The position numbers were made by a program, and so were the translations under genes. Source: RGIG4079 sp045637505 (lineage in GTDB: Bacteria > Bacteroidota > Bacteroidia > Bacteroidales > Muribaculaceae). Taken from it: 64,000 bases of DNA. Location of the stretch: the NCBI GenBank assembly GCA_045637505.1, contig JAZTZO010000020.1, positions 122,575 through 186,574 of the forward strand, given 5' to 3'. The notes under the pieces were generated by a model. That model ran no database searches. It saw only the letters and a program-made list of their open reading frames with translations, and was not told the origin of the DNA. This document shows, one piece after another, positions 52,781-62,034 of this stretch. Positions within the stretch are counted from its first letter, which is position 1, and each line of letters starts with the position of its first letter.

Positions 52781-53584
52781 TTAGATAGTTTCAGCCTTTG
52801 GCACAAGGCGAGAACTTAATTCCCAGAGGAAATATATAGGGAAGAATACGGCCGAGAGGGTAAATGGGTCACCGGTGGGGGTAATCATTGCAGCGACGAT
52901 GAGTAACACCACGATTGCATGACGGCGATATGCGCCAAAAAAGTTGCGTGTGAGAATTCCCATTTTCCCAAGTAACCATGCCAATAGAGGCAGTTCAAAT
53001 GCCACCCCCATCATGAATGTGATGATGAAGAAGTTATCCATATATGAATCAATTGATATGGTGTTGGGGATTGATGAACTTAATTGGTAGTCGGCAAGGA
53101 AACGAAGAGTGAGGGGGAATACTAAAAAGTATCCAACAGCAACACCAAGGTAGAACATTATGTTGCCAAAAAAGAAAGCCGATTTGGCTCCTCTTTTTTC
53201 GTTTTCATATAAAGCAGGGCTGATAAATGTCCACAATTGATATATGATAAAGGGAAAGGCGAGTGTAATTGCTAACCAACAAGATGTAGAGATGTGTATA
53301 AAAAATTGTGATGCAAGTTTGATGTTTATGAGGCTCACATTGAAAGGTGTTGTCGAGCTATCACCACCAGTGAGAGAGGTTATATAATCAAAAAAATGAT
53401 ATAGTGGAAAATCGCTACTGCATGGAGCCAAAACAATGTTGTCAAAAATCCAATGCATAGAGGCAAATAGCCCTATGGCTATGGCAAGTGTAACTGCAAC
53501 GATGCGAAAAAGCACCCCGCGCAGTACGTCAAGATGCCCCCAAAAACTCATTTCTTGAGAAGAGGAGTGTTTGTTTTCGCTCAC
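52781..53584 (-). CDS. tatC: Twin-arginine translocase subunit TatC
   Basis: 267 residues, the six-helix receptor of the Tat pathway that exports folded proteins with an RR signal. It shows the N-terminal SFWGHLDVLRGVLFR (normally ELR), the membrane segments including AITLAFPFIIYQLWTFISPA (read with neighbours), the conserved FxxGxxFxYFxV-like AVGYFLVFPLTLRFL, and the late MGVAFELPLLAWLLGKMG with the family's Glu. Encoded 28 bases downstream of tatA on the same strand, so the two form a minimal Tat operon; no tatB is seen, the usual state in Bacteroidetes. Confidence 0.95.
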   Translation of the reverse strand: MSENKHSSSQEMSFWGHLDVLRGVLFRIVAVTLAIAIGLFASMHWIFDNIVLAPCSSDFPLYHFFDYITSLTGGDSSTTPFNVSLINIKLASQFFIHISTSCWLAITLAFPFIIYQLWTFISPALYENEKRGAKSAFFFGNIMFYLGVAVGYFLVFPLTLRFLADYQLSSSIPNTISIDSYMDNFFIITFMMGVAFELPLLAWLLGKMGILTRNFFGAYRRHAIVVLLIVAAMITPTGDPFTLSAVFFPIYFLWELSSRLVPKAETI

Positions 53585-53612
53585 TATTTATATTGTTGCA
53601 AAAAGGGTGGGA

Positions 53613-53837
53613 TTAGTCTTTTTTGCCCTTATATGTTGATTCGTCTTCGTCAATCTTGTTAATCTCATCTTTGGCTTCTTGCATTCCTTGTTTGAAGCTT
53701 TTTACGCCTTTACCAAGACCACGCATTAATTCGGGGATTTTTTTACCGCCAAAAAGAAGAAGAACTACAACTAATATTATAATCCATTCCCATCCGCTGG
53801 GCATGCTTATCGCTGGAATAAGATTGAAAACAGTCAT
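53613..53837 (-). CDS. tatA: Twin-arginine translocase subunit TatA
   Basis: 74 residues with one N-terminal membrane helix (WEWIIILVVVLLLFGGKKIP), the hinge FGGKKIPELMRGLGKG typical of TatA, an amphipathic helix (KSFKQGMQEAKDEINK) and a charged tail. TatA oligomers form the pore for folded Tat substrates together with TatC encoded directly downstream. An internal ATG 11 codons in would also give a functional start; the longer form is kept. Confidence 0.95.
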   Translation of the reverse strand: MTVFNLIPAISMPSGWEWIIILVVVLLLFGGKKIPELMRGLGKGVKSFKQGMQEAKDEINKIDEDESTYKGKKD

Positions 53838-53930
53838 AAAAATGTGTCAATAAATGGTTATAAATATACTTTTCAGTGTGTAAAGTTACAGAAATATGTG
53901 GAATATACCATATTTTTGAAGAAAAAAGCG

Positions 53931-53938
53931 TAACTTTG
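53931..53938 (+). promoter_or_regulatory. Promoter -7 element of fabD
   Basis: TAACTTTG, 29 bases before the fabD start. Confidence 0.55.
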
Positions 53939-53966
53939 CAGTCCTTTTATAACATATATATTATTT

Positions 53967-54851
53967 TTGAAAATGAAAGCATTTGTTTTTCCAGGTCAAG
54001 GGGCTCAATTTGTAGGTATGGGTAAGGACCTTTACGACAACAACCCCGTAGCTCGTGAAATGTTTGAAAAAGCAAACGAAGTTTTAGGTTTCCGTATTAC
54101 TGATTTAATGTTTGAAGGTACTGACGAAGATCTTCGTCAAACAAAGGTTACTCAACCTGCTATTTTCCTTCATTCAGTGATTTTGGCAAAAACACTCGGT
54201 GACGAGTTTAAACCCGAAATGACTGCTGGTCACTCTCTTGGAGAATTTTCGGCTCTTGTTGCAGCCGGTGCACTTAATTTTGAAGATGGCCTTCGTCTTG
54301 TATCGGCTCGCGCTCAAGCAATGCAAAAAGCATGTGAACTTAAACCATCGACAATGGCTGCTGTATTAGCTCTTCCCGATGAAAAAGTTGAAGAAATATG
54401 CGCTGGTGTTGACGGTATTGTTGTGTGTGCTAACTACAACTGCCCAGGCCAATTGGTTATCTCGGGTGAAGAATCAGCAATCGATGCTGCTTGCGAACAA
54501 CTCCTTGCCGCAGGTGCAAAGCGTGCATTGAAACTCAAGGTTGGTGGTGCGTTCCACTCTCCATGTATGGAACCTGCTCGTGCCGAATTGGCAGAGGCTA
54601 TTGAGAAAACTAATTTTTCAACTCCTATGTGCCCTGTTTATCAAAATGTTGATGCTAAACCTCACACCGACCCTGAAGAAATCAAGGCGAATCTCGTTGC
54701 TCAATTGACTGCTCCTGTGCGTTGGACTCAATCGGTGCAAAACATGGTTGCTGATGGCGCAACTGAATTTGTTGAACTCGGCCCTGGCAAAGTGCTTCAA
54801 GGATTGGTGGCAAAAATCTCTCGCGAAGTAGCTGTTTCAGGTAAACAATAA
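53967..54851 (+). CDS. fabD: Malonyl-CoA:acyl-carrier-protein transacylase FabD
   Basis: 294 residues. FabD moves malonyl groups to ACP for fatty acid synthesis. The active-site Ser is in GHSLGEFSALVAAGAL (about residues 87-102), the His in GGAFHSPCMEPA (about 195), the Gln/oxyanion residue in FVFPGQGAQFVGMG at the N-terminus, and the conserved MCPVYQNVDA and LGPGKVLQGL follow. The gene has its own promoter and terminator. Codon use is that of a well-expressed housekeeping gene. Confidence 0.96.
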   Translation: MKMKAFVFPGQGAQFVGMGKDLYDNNPVAREMFEKANEVLGFRITDLMFEGTDEDLRQTKVTQPAIFLHSVILAKTLGDEFKPEMTAGHSLGEFSALVAAGALNFEDGLRLVSARAQAMQKACELKPSTMAAVLALPDEKVEEICAGVDGIVVCANYNCPGQLVISGEESAIDAACEQLLAAGAKRALKLKVGGAFHSPCMEPARAELAEAIEKTNFSTPMCPVYQNVDAKPHTDPEEIKANLVAQLTAPVRWTQSVQNMVADGATEFVELGPGKVLQGLVAKISREVAVSGKQ

Positions 54852-54873
54852 TCTATAAGTAATAAATTTCTCG

Positions 54874-54907
54874 AAAGTGTAACCATAATGATGGTTGCAC
54901 TTTTTTT
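54874..54907 (+). terminator. Terminator after fabD
   Basis: Arms AAAGTGTAACCAT (54874-54886) and ATGGTTGCACTTT (54891-54903), then T run. Confidence 0.88.
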
Positions 54908-54925
54908 GGTGTTAATTATCATGTT

Positions 54926-54960
54926 TTTGTTCCTAAAGTCTATAAAAATTGTTAACTTTG
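54926..54960 (+). promoter_or_regulatory. Promoter of the SulP transporter gene
   Basis: TTTG at 54926-54929 and TAACTTTG at 54953-54960, 23 bases apart. Confidence 0.6.
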
Positions 54961-55006
54961 CGCCCTCAAAAAGATTTTAGGTTTATTATTTTATAAAGAA
55001 CAGATT

Positions 55007-56698
55007 ATGAAATTGTCGGGTTCTATTGATTTCAGACCAAAGTTGATTTCTTCATTGAGAAATTATTCTTTGTCAAAATTTAAAGATGACCTCATTGCAG
55101 GGATAGTTGTGGGTATTGTAGCATTGCCATTGGCAATTGCGTTTGGTATTGCATCGGGTGTGAGTCCCACGATAGGGTTAATTACTGCTATTATTGGCGG
55201 TTTTATGGTGTCGGCATTTGGTGGTAATACAGTGCAAATAGGTGGACCTACTGGTGCGTTTATTGTAATCGTATATAATATCATTGCAACATATGGACTT
55301 CAAGGATTGGCTATAGCAACATTTATGGCTGGGATAATCCTCGTTGTAATGGGTCTGTTCCATTTGGGAACTGTTATTAAATTTATCCCATATCCTATTG
55401 TTGTGGGTTTCACTGCAGGTATTGCGTTGACCATATTCTCTACGCAAATCAATGATTTCTTTGGTTTGGGATTGACCAATGTCCCAAGTGAGTTTATTCC
55501 CAAGTGGGGTGTATACTTCCAAAATTTTGATAAAATTGATTGGGGTACTGTTGCAGTAGGGATTGTTTCGTTACTCATTATTATATTAACACCCAAAATT
55601 TCAAAAAAATTACCTGGAGCATTGATTGCTATTATAGTAGTAACTGTTGCAGTATATTTCTTGAAAGATTTATTGGGGATTAATGTTGAAACAATTGGCG
55701 ATCGTTTTGGCTCAATGTCAAATGAAATACCCGAGCCACATGGATTTGAACTTTCAATGGCGACAATAAATCAATTAATGCCATCGGCATTTACTATTGC
55801 GGTGTTGTGTGCTATTGAGTCGCTTTTGTCGGCTACGGTTGCCGATGGTGTTACTGGTTCTCGCACAAATAGTAATACCGAGTTGATAGGACAGGGGATA
55901 GCTAATATTGCAGTACCTTTCTTTGGTGGTATCCCCGTAACTGGTGCTATTGCTCGAACAATGACAAATATTACTAACGGAGGACGCACACCAGTGGCCG
56001 GTATCGTTCACACAATGGTATTGTTGTTGATATTTTTATTCTTGATGCCATTGATTAATTATGTGCCTATGGCATGTCTTGCTGCTGTGTTGCTCGTGGT
56101 GTCATATAATATGAGTGGCTGGCGCACAGTTGTGGGTATCTTTAAATCTCCTAAAAGTGATATTTCGGTATTGCTTGTAACATTCTTCTTGACAGTGATA
56201 TTTGACCTCACTATTGCAATCGAAATAGGACTCTTGCTCGCAGTTGTATTGTTCTTGCGCCGTGTGATGGAAAATACAGAAATTAAGGTATATAGTGAAC
56301 AACTTGATATAGCCGAAGGAACCGAGTCAAATACTCATGAAATGCTTGATGTAGCAAAAGGGGTTGAGATTTACGAGATTGATGGTCCGTTCTTCTTTGG
56401 TGTGGCAACAAAGTTTGATGAAATGATGAGAACTTCAATGGCAAATAAACCACTTGTTCGCATTATACGCATGCGCAAAGTGCCATTTATTGATTCAACT
56501 GGTATTCACAACCTTGAACTCTTGATTAAATCATCGCAAAATGATGGTATTCATGTAGTTTTGTCGGGAGTAAAAGAAAATGTGCGTCAAGTATTGCATC
56601 ATGCTAATATTGATGCATTGATAGGCGAGGATCATATTTGCGACCATATAACTAAAGCGGTAGTGATGGCCAATGCAATTGTGGCAAAGCAACAATAA
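55007..56698 (+). CDS. SulP-family inorganic anion transporter with STAS domain
   Basis: 563 residues. The N-terminal 400 residues hold about 12-14 membrane segments, with the SulP blocks DDLIAGIVVGIVALPLAIAF, GGNTVQIGGPTGAFIVIVY, and the late ELIGQGIANIAVPFFGGIPV. A cytoplasmic STAS domain follows (about 440-555, EIYEIDGPFFFGVATKFDEM, MRKVPFIDSTGIHNLELLI), whose DST motif is where regulation by phosphorylation or nucleotide binding occurs in related proteins. Such proteins import sulfate, bicarbonate or dicarboxylates. The neighbour genes do not reveal which. Single-gene unit. Confidence 0.95.
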   Translation: MKLSGSIDFRPKLISSLRNYSLSKFKDDLIAGIVVGIVALPLAIAFGIASGVSPTIGLITAIIGGFMVSAFGGNTVQIGGPTGAFIVIVYNIIATYGLQGLAIATFMAGIILVVMGLFHLGTVIKFIPYPIVVGFTAGIALTIFSTQINDFFGLGLTNVPSEFIPKWGVYFQNFDKIDWGTVAVGIVSLLIIILTPKISKKLPGALIAIIVVTVAVYFLKDLLGINVETIGDRFGSMSNEIPEPHGFELSMATINQLMPSAFTIAVLCAIESLLSATVADGVTGSRTNSNTELIGQGIANIAVPFFGGIPVTGAIARTMTNITNGGRTPVAGIVHTMVLLLIFLFLMPLINYVPMACLAAVLLVVSYNMSGWRTVVGIFKSPKSDISVLLVTFFLTVIFDLTIAIEIGLLLAVVLFLRRVMENTEIKVYSEQLDIAEGTESNTHEMLDVAKGVEIYEIDGPFFFGVATKFDEMMRTSMANKPLVRIIRMRKVPFIDSTGIHNLELLIKSSQNDGIHVVLSGVKENVRQVLHHANIDALIGEDHICDHITKAVVMANAIVAKQQ

Positions 56699-56794
56699 TT
56701 GTGCACAAATGTTAAAGAAGTGCGCAAAAATTATACGATTTTTTGGATTTTTTTTGATGAATAAAATTTTCTTTGAAAAAAAATATAATTTTTA

Positions 56795-56825
56795 TTTGTC
56801 AGTTCAGAAATAAGTATTACCTTTG
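56795..56825 (+). promoter_or_regulatory. Promoter of the small Ala-rich lipoprotein gene
   Basis: TTTG at 56795-56798 and TACCTTTG at 56818-56825, exactly 19 bases apart. It overlaps a longer open frame and so sets the start of the next gene. Confidence 0.8.
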
Positions 56826-56877
56826 TATCGTTTTTGAAGCAAAAAATATTGTTTTATTATTTAATCTAGAAAAGAAA

Positions 56878-57075
56878 ATGAAAAAGTTAGTTTTATTACT
56901 TGCTGTTGTATTCAGCGTATCTTTGTTCTCTTGTGGTGGTGCTGCAACTGAAGCTGCTGCTACTGATTCTGTAGCTGACACTGCTGCTGTTGTTGATTCA
57001 GCTGTTCAAGATACTGCTGCTGTTGATTCAGCTGCTGCTGATACTGCTGCTAAAGCTGATTCTGTTAAAGCTTAA
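56878..57075 (+). CDS. Small Ala/Asp-rich lipoprotein
   Basis: 65 residues from ATG 56878 (an upstream frame start at 56773 lies before the promoter and is excluded). Lipoprotein signal LVLLLAVVFSVSLFSCGG (Cys at residue 19), then about 46 residues almost only of Ala, Asp, Ser, Val and Thr in repeating DTAAVDSA-like units. No fold is expected; it may be a highly expressed surface or periplasmic spacer lipoprotein, as short repeat-rich lipoproteins often are (inference). A perfect promoter and terminator show that it is a real transcription unit. Confidence 0.8.
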   Translation: MKKLVLLLAVVFSVSLFSCGGAATEAAATDSVADTAAVVDSAVQDTAAVDSAAADTAAKADSVKA

Positions 57076-57105
57076 TTAGAATTATTTACAGCAAAGGAAA
57101 AAATT

Positions 57106-57132
57106 AGCTGACCTAGGGTCAGCTTTTTTTTT
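57106..57132 (+). terminator. Terminator after the small lipoprotein gene
   Basis: Perfect arms AGCTGACC (57106-57113) and GGTCAGCT (57117-57124), loop TAG, then nine T. Confidence 0.95.
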
Positions 57133-57196
57133 GTCCTTTTTTTAGTAAAGTATAAAAAAGGAATTATAATAAATTGGCTATTTGTGTATGGTTTTG

Positions 57197-57204
57197 TATC
57201 TTTG
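57197..57204 (+). promoter_or_regulatory. Promoter -7 element of the lipid kinase/helicase/BtuFCD operon
   Basis: TATCTTTG, 20 bases before the start at 57224. It is the only promoter-like site before the run of six genes. Confidence 0.55.
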
Positions 57205-57223
57205 TAAATAATAAATAAATGAA

Positions 57224-58207
57224 ATGAACAGTCAACGTGTATTATTGATAATTAATCCTATTTCGGGCGTGACTAGCAAGGAAGGCCTTGATGCACGTGT
57301 GTCGAGCCGTGTAGGTGAGACAATGGGGTGTAGCGTTGATGTGAAAATTACTCAAGCAAAAGGCGATGCAAAAAGATTTGCCTCTGAGGCAGTCGCTCAA
57401 GGCTATTATGGGGTGATAGTTGCTGGAGGCGATGGCACAGTCAATGAAGTTGCTACTGCGCTGTGTGATAGTGATGTTGCATTAGGAATAATACCTTCGG
57501 GCTCGGGTAATGGATTGGCTCGACATCTTGAAATTCCTGTAGATATTGAAGCTTCGCTCGATGTGATTGCCCAAAACAATATTCAAGCGTGTGACTATGC
57601 AACAGTTAATGACCAACCTTTCTTTTGTACATTTGGGATGGGGTTTGATGCTGCTGTAAGCGACCGTTTCTCAAAGCAACGAAGGCGTGGAAAGTTTATG
57701 TATTTCAAAAGTGCGCTTGAAGAGTTTGTGCAATTTCATCCACAAGTATATACTATAAGCGCCAACGGAAAGATTTTTACGCAAAACGCTTTTCTTGTAG
57801 CATGTTGCAATGCGTCACAATATGGAAATAATGCATATATAGCCCCAACGGCAAGCATGACCGATGGCTTGTTGGATATAATCATTATTCATGCCGGATC
57901 TCCTATTGATACTGCTGCGCTTGGTGTAGATTTATTCACGGGATATATTGACCGCAACACACTGTTGCAATCGTTCAAAGCTCCTGCGGCAGTGATTTAT
58001 CGCTCAACCAATGGCGCTGTGCATATTGATGGTGATCCTATGGATATGGGTGAGATAATGGATGTGAAATGTCATAAAGGTGGATTGAAAATATTTGTAC
58101 CAAAGGCGAAGAAGCAACGCTTCCGACCCATTATTACTCCAGTAAATAATTTAGTGAAAGAAACGCGCACCACGATATCAAATATCTTCAAGAAACACAA
58201 AAAATGA
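57224..58207 (+). CDS. Diacylglycerol/lipid kinase family protein (YegS/DgkB-like)
   Basis: 327 residues of the DAGKc superfamily: N-terminal NPISGVTSKEGL (nucleotide-binding), the VAGGDGTVNEV signature (about residues 65-75), IIPSGSGNGLARHLEIP, the C-terminal beta domain (about 130-300) and the GDPMDMG end block. Members phosphorylate diacylglycerol or other lipids with ATP. The gene overlaps the helicase gene by four bases (ATGA), so translation is coupled, and is the first of a six-gene operon. The exact lipid is unknown. Confidence 0.92.
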   Translation: MNSQRVLLIINPISGVTSKEGLDARVSSRVGETMGCSVDVKITQAKGDAKRFASEAVAQGYYGVIVAGGDGTVNEVATALCDSDVALGIIPSGSGNGLARHLEIPVDIEASLDVIAQNNIQACDYATVNDQPFFCTFGMGFDAAVSDRFSKQRRRGKFMYFKSALEEFVQFHPQVYTISANGKIFTQNAFLVACCNASQYGNNAYIAPTASMTDGLLDIIIIHAGSPIDTAALGVDLFTGYIDRNTLLQSFKAPAAVIYRSTNGAVHIDGDPMDMGEIMDVKCHKGGLKIFVPKAKKQRFRPIITPVNNLVKETRTTISNIFKKHKK

Positions 58208-59529
58208 AGCAATCGTTGATTATTAGCAATATAAAAGAACGTCTTGGCATTGAGCAATTAAACGAAATGCAACAAGAGGTGGCGTGTTGTGGCGCATCAC
58301 AATTGTTATTATTGTCGCCTACTGGTAGTGGAAAAACCGTTGCATTTTCAATAGCATTATTGCGCACTCTCACGGCTCCTCGTGGAAAGGTGCAAGCAGT
58401 GATTGTTGCTCCAGCTCGTGAACTTGTTATGCAAATAGCCGATGTGATTCGTTCCATCGCTACCGGCTACAAAACGATTGCGTGTTATGGCGGACATTCA
58501 ATGCTTGATGAATCGCGCTCGCTCACTTCTGCAGTTCCCGATATTATTGTTGCCACTCCCGGTCGTTTGCTCGATCATCTCAATCGTGGTAATGTGGATT
58601 TGACAGGGGTTAATGCTCTTGTGCTTGATGAATATGATAAGGCGCTCGACTTGGGATTTCACGATGAGATGCGCAAAGTAGTGCGACCTATGCGCTCGTT
58701 GTTGTTGACGGTGCTCACTTCGGCAACTCAACTTGCCGAGATGCCTTCATTTGTGAAGTTTAATACTCCCAAAATACTCGATTATACACATAAAACCGAG
58801 GCTCCTCGTCATCGCATGCAAGTGGTTAATGTGCCGAGCCCGGTAAGAGATAAGTTGCAATCATCGCTCGATTTGCTTCGTTCGTTGCCCAATGGGAAGG
58901 TTGTATTATTTGTAAATCATCGTGAGAGTGCAACTCGCGTGTATGATTTCTTGCGTCAAGATCGTTTGCCAGTGGGATTATATCATGGTGGTCTTGAGCA
59001 AATTGATCGTGAAAAAGCGATAGATTTACTGAATAATGGCACAACTCCTATATTAGTATCTACCGACCTTGCTTCGCGAGGATTAGATATTGACCATGTT
59101 CAGGCTGTAATACATTATCATTTACCACCTTCGGCCGAGAGTTGGACTCATCGCAATGGTCGCACTGCTCGCATGGGAGCTGATGGTACTATATATGTAA
59201 TTACGGCTGAAGGTGAAAATATTCCTGAATATATTGATTTTGACCGTGAATATGTGCCTACGGGAGACCGAAACGACGACCCAATAAAATCGGAGGTGTC
59301 AACTCTGCATTTCAATGCAGGTAAGAAAGAGAAAATTTCACGAGGCGATGTAGTGGGATTTGTAATCAATAAGGGAGGATTGGAATCGTCGCAAGTGGGC
59401 AAAATCGTAGTAAAAGACCATTGTGTGCTCGTTGCTGTGCCACGAAATCGCGCCGATGAAGTGTTGCAAGCGCTATCGCCTCATAAAATCAAAAATAAAA
59501 GAGTGCGAATTACAAAAGTAAAGGCATGA
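58204..59529 (+). CDS. DEAD-box RNA helicase, DbpA-like, with DEYD in motif II
   Basis: 441 residues. Motif I SPTGSGKT (38-45), Ia APARELV (about 69-75), Ib TPGRLLDH, motif II DEYD (142-145) instead of DEAD, III TSATQ, V STDLASRGLDI, VI HRNGRTARMG. The C-terminal 75 residues (SRGDVVGFVINKGGLESSQV, RNRADEVLQAL) form the DbpA RNA-binding domain, which targets a 23S rRNA hairpin in E. coli. The missing Gln-rich N-terminal start is short (IEQLNEMQQE, a near Q motif). The DEYD variant is the only oddity. The gene overlaps both its neighbours by four bases. Confidence 0.93.
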   Translation: MKQSLIISNIKERLGIEQLNEMQQEVACCGASQLLLLSPTGSGKTVAFSIALLRTLTAPRGKVQAVIVAPARELVMQIADVIRSIATGYKTIACYGGHSMLDESRSLTSAVPDIIVATPGRLLDHLNRGNVDLTGVNALVLDEYDKALDLGFHDEMRKVVRPMRSLLLTVLTSATQLAEMPSFVKFNTPKILDYTHKTEAPRHRMQVVNVPSPVRDKLQSSLDLLRSLPNGKVVLFVNHRESATRVYDFLRQDRLPVGLYHGGLEQIDREKAIDLLNNGTTPILVSTDLASRGLDIDHVQAVIHYHLPPSAESWTHRNGRTARMGADGTIYVITAEGENIPEYIDFDREYVPTGDRNDDPIKSEVSTLHFNAGKKEKISRGDVVGFVINKGGLESSQVGKIVVKDHCVLVAVPRNRADEVLQALSPHKIKNKRVRITKVKA

Positions 59530-60656
59530 TAATGGGTGTAGTGAGAAATATAATTATGTTTTTTGCTACGACAATGCTTGTAGCATGTCAAGGGGCGAGT
59601 TCTTCTCGATGTGAGGTTGTAGGTGACACCTTGACGACAGAAGCCGAATTGCTTACCATTGTAGATTGTAATGGATATATAGTAGTCGATGTCGAAAATC
59701 CCTGGAAAGAGGGGGCTTTATTAAAACGATATGCGCTTGTGCATCGTGAAGGTATTATACCCGAGAATTTGCCTGAAGATGCCGAGTTAGTGCGCGTTCC
59801 TATCACATCGGCGTTGGTATATTCATCTGTACATGCCGGTGTGTTTGAAGAACTTGGGTGCATTGATGCTGTAACAGGAGTTGTTGATGCACAATATTAT
59901 AAAATACCCTCAATAATTGAAGGGCTCGAAAGCGGGAAGGTAGCAGATGCTGGAAATTCAATGGCCCCCACGATTGAGAAAATAGTTGAACTTTCTCCCG
60001 ATGCAATATTGGCTTCGCCATTCCAAAATGCTGGACATGGAGCTATTGAAAAATTGGGGACTCCCATTATTGAATGCGCCGATTATATGGAGTCAACTCC
60101 ACTTGGCCGAGCCGAATGGATGAAATTCTTTGGAGAACTATTATGTAAACGAGCCGAGGCGACCGATATATATAATAATGTTGTAGCGGAATATAACTCT
60201 TTGAAAAACAAAGTTGGAGATAACGCAAAACGCCCTGTGGTAATTAGTGAAATGATGACCGATGGTGTGTGGTTTATGCCTGGGGGAAAGAGTTATATGG
60301 CTCAAATGTTTGCCGATGCAGGAGCCGATTATCCATGGAGTAGTGATAAATCGACAGGCTCGCTTCAACTTGATTTCTCCACGGTATATGATAAAGCTTA
60401 TCACGCCGATTATTGGATAATAAAGAGCCCCGAGCCAAATTTTTCGCTCGCAAATCTTGAGTCAAAATATCCGTTGAATAAAAAGTTTGAAGCGTTTTTA
60501 AGGGGTGGGGTATATGTAATAAATACAGTGGAATCTTCTTTTTATGAGGATTTTCCGTTTCATCCCGAACGTCTATTGCGAGAATATATAATATTGTTTC
60601 ATCCCGAGGTGTTAGATGGTGATACATCGTTTAGTTACCTTCGTCAAGTAAAATAG
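59526..60656 (+). CDS. ABC transporter substrate-binding lipoprotein, BtuF/FecB-like
   Basis: 376 residues. Lipoprotein signal (IIMFFATTMLVACQGASS; Cys about residue 19). Fold of PF01497 type: LGCIDAVTGVVDAQYYKIPS, EKIVELSPDAILASPFQN, LGTPIIECADYMESTPLGRA, then the helix backbone and the C-terminal lobe (KPVV-type VVISEMMTDGVWFMPGGKS, HADYWIIKSPEPN). It binds cobalamin, haem or an iron-siderophore in the periplasm and hands it to the permease encoded at 62035. Start overlaps the helicase stop by four bases. The ligand is not decided by the sequence. Confidence 0.9.
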   Translation: MIMGVVRNIIMFFATTMLVACQGASSSRCEVVGDTLTTEAELLTIVDCNGYIVVDVENPWKEGALLKRYALVHREGIIPENLPEDAELVRVPITSALVYSSVHAGVFEELGCIDAVTGVVDAQYYKIPSIIEGLESGKVADAGNSMAPTIEKIVELSPDAILASPFQNAGHGAIEKLGTPIIECADYMESTPLGRAEWMKFFGELLCKRAEATDIYNNVVAEYNSLKNKVGDNAKRPVVISEMMTDGVWFMPGGKSYMAQMFADAGADYPWSSDKSTGSLQLDFSTVYDKAYHADYWIIKSPEPNFSLANLESKYPLNKKFEAFLRGGVYVINTVESSFYEDFPFHPERLLREYIILFHPEVLDGDTSFSYLRQVK

Positions 60657-60670
60657 AATTAAGTAGATAT

Positions 60671-62011
60671 ATGGCAAAATACTCTAAAGCTTTTTGGACT
60701 GCCAATGCGGCAGAGATGTTGGAGCGCATGGCATATTATGCTGTGTTCATTGTGATTACATTATACCTATCAAATACATTAGGTTTTTCTGATATTGAAG
60801 CGAGTCTTATCTCGGGCCTTTTTTCGGGAGGGCTATATCTATTGCCATTGTTCACAGGAGCATTTGCCGATAAGATTGGTTATCGCAAATCAATCATTGT
60901 TGCATTCTCATTATTGTCGGTAGGGTATCTTCTTCAAGGTCTTTTGCCTATAATGCTCGAGAGCGGCGGATTGGTGCAATATGGCGAAAAAACTATATAT
61001 ACGGGGCTTATTGAGAGTTGGGAGCGATATCTTATTATCCCCATCCTCATTATATTAATGATAGGTGGCTCGTTTATTAAGTCAATTATTTCGGCATCGG
61101 TGGCGCGTGAAACCACCTCCGAAACTCGAGCTAAAGGATATTCAATATTCTATATGATGGTCAATATTGGCTCGTTTACAGGAAAGAGTGTAATTGACCC
61201 TTTGCGTTCATTTGTAGGCGAATCGGCATATATTTATATAAACTTTTTCTCGGCAACATTGTGCGTATTAGCATTTGTGGCAATATTGCTATTTTATCAT
61301 TCGGCACACCATTCAGGCGAAGGTAAAAGTGTAAAAGAGGTGATGCAAGGGCTTTTAAAAGTATTCTCTAATGGCCGATTACTAATTTTGATCCTTATCG
61401 TAACCGGATTCTGGATTGTGCAACAACAACTTTATGCTACAATGCCTAAATATGTGATACGCCTTGCCGGCGAAACGGCCAAGCCAGGTTGGATTGCTAA
61501 TGTAAATCCTTTTGTTGTAGTAGTTTGTGTTAATTTTGTGACGCAACTCATGGCTCGACGCAAAGCTTTAACATCAATTATTATAGGTATGTTCTTAATT
61601 CCTCTTTCGGCGGTGGTAATGGCTACCGGTAATATTTTCACTGGCGAAATATTGGGAATGCATCCTATTACATTTATGATGATTGTGGGCATTGCATTCC
61701 AAGCTCTTGCCGAGTGCTTTATTTCGCCTCGATATCTTGAGTATTTTTCTCTTCAAGCCCCAAAAGGAGAAGAGGGATTATATTTGGGCTTTAGTCACCT
61801 ACATTCTTTCCTTTCATCGATTTTAGGTTTTGGACTTTCGGGTATTTTGCTCTCAAAATATTGTCCCGATCCCAATGGCTTTGAAACAGTAGAAGCATGG
61901 CAGGCTGCATCGGTTAATGCACATTATATATGGTATTGGTTTGCTGCAATAGGTCTAATTTCAGCTTTTGCATTAATCATTTATGCACGAGTAAACAAAT
62001 CAAAGGCATAA
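60671..62011 (+). CDS. MFS transporter within the BtuFCD-like operon (POT-like)
   Basis: 446 residues, about 12-14 membrane segments. The N-terminus (FWTANAAEMLERMAYYAVFI) and GAFADKIGYRKSIIVAFSLL with the G-x-x-x-D-x-x-G-x-R/K motif after segment 2 are typical of MFS and resemble the peptide/POT branch. It sits 14 bases after the binding-protein gene and 23 bases before the permease gene of an ABC importer, an unusual place for a secondary carrier. It may export or import a related metabolite or siderophore (inference). Confidence 0.88.
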   Translation: MAKYSKAFWTANAAEMLERMAYYAVFIVITLYLSNTLGFSDIEASLISGLFSGGLYLLPLFTGAFADKIGYRKSIIVAFSLLSVGYLLQGLLPIMLESGGLVQYGEKTIYTGLIESWERYLIIPILIILMIGGSFIKSIISASVARETTSETRAKGYSIFYMMVNIGSFTGKSVIDPLRSFVGESAYIYINFFSATLCVLAFVAILLFYHSAHHSGEGKSVKEVMQGLLKVFSNGRLLILILIVTGFWIVQQQLYATMPKYVIRLAGETAKPGWIANVNPFVVVVCVNFVTQLMARRKALTSIIIGMFLIPLSAVVMATGNIFTGEILGMHPITFMMIVGIAFQALAECFISPRYLEYFSLQAPKGEEGLYLGFSHLHSFLSSILGFGLSGILLSKYCPDPNGFETVEAWQAASVNAHYIWYWFAAIGLISAFALIIYARVNKSKA

Positions 62012-62034
62012 CCTTAAAATAATTTCTTGATAGA

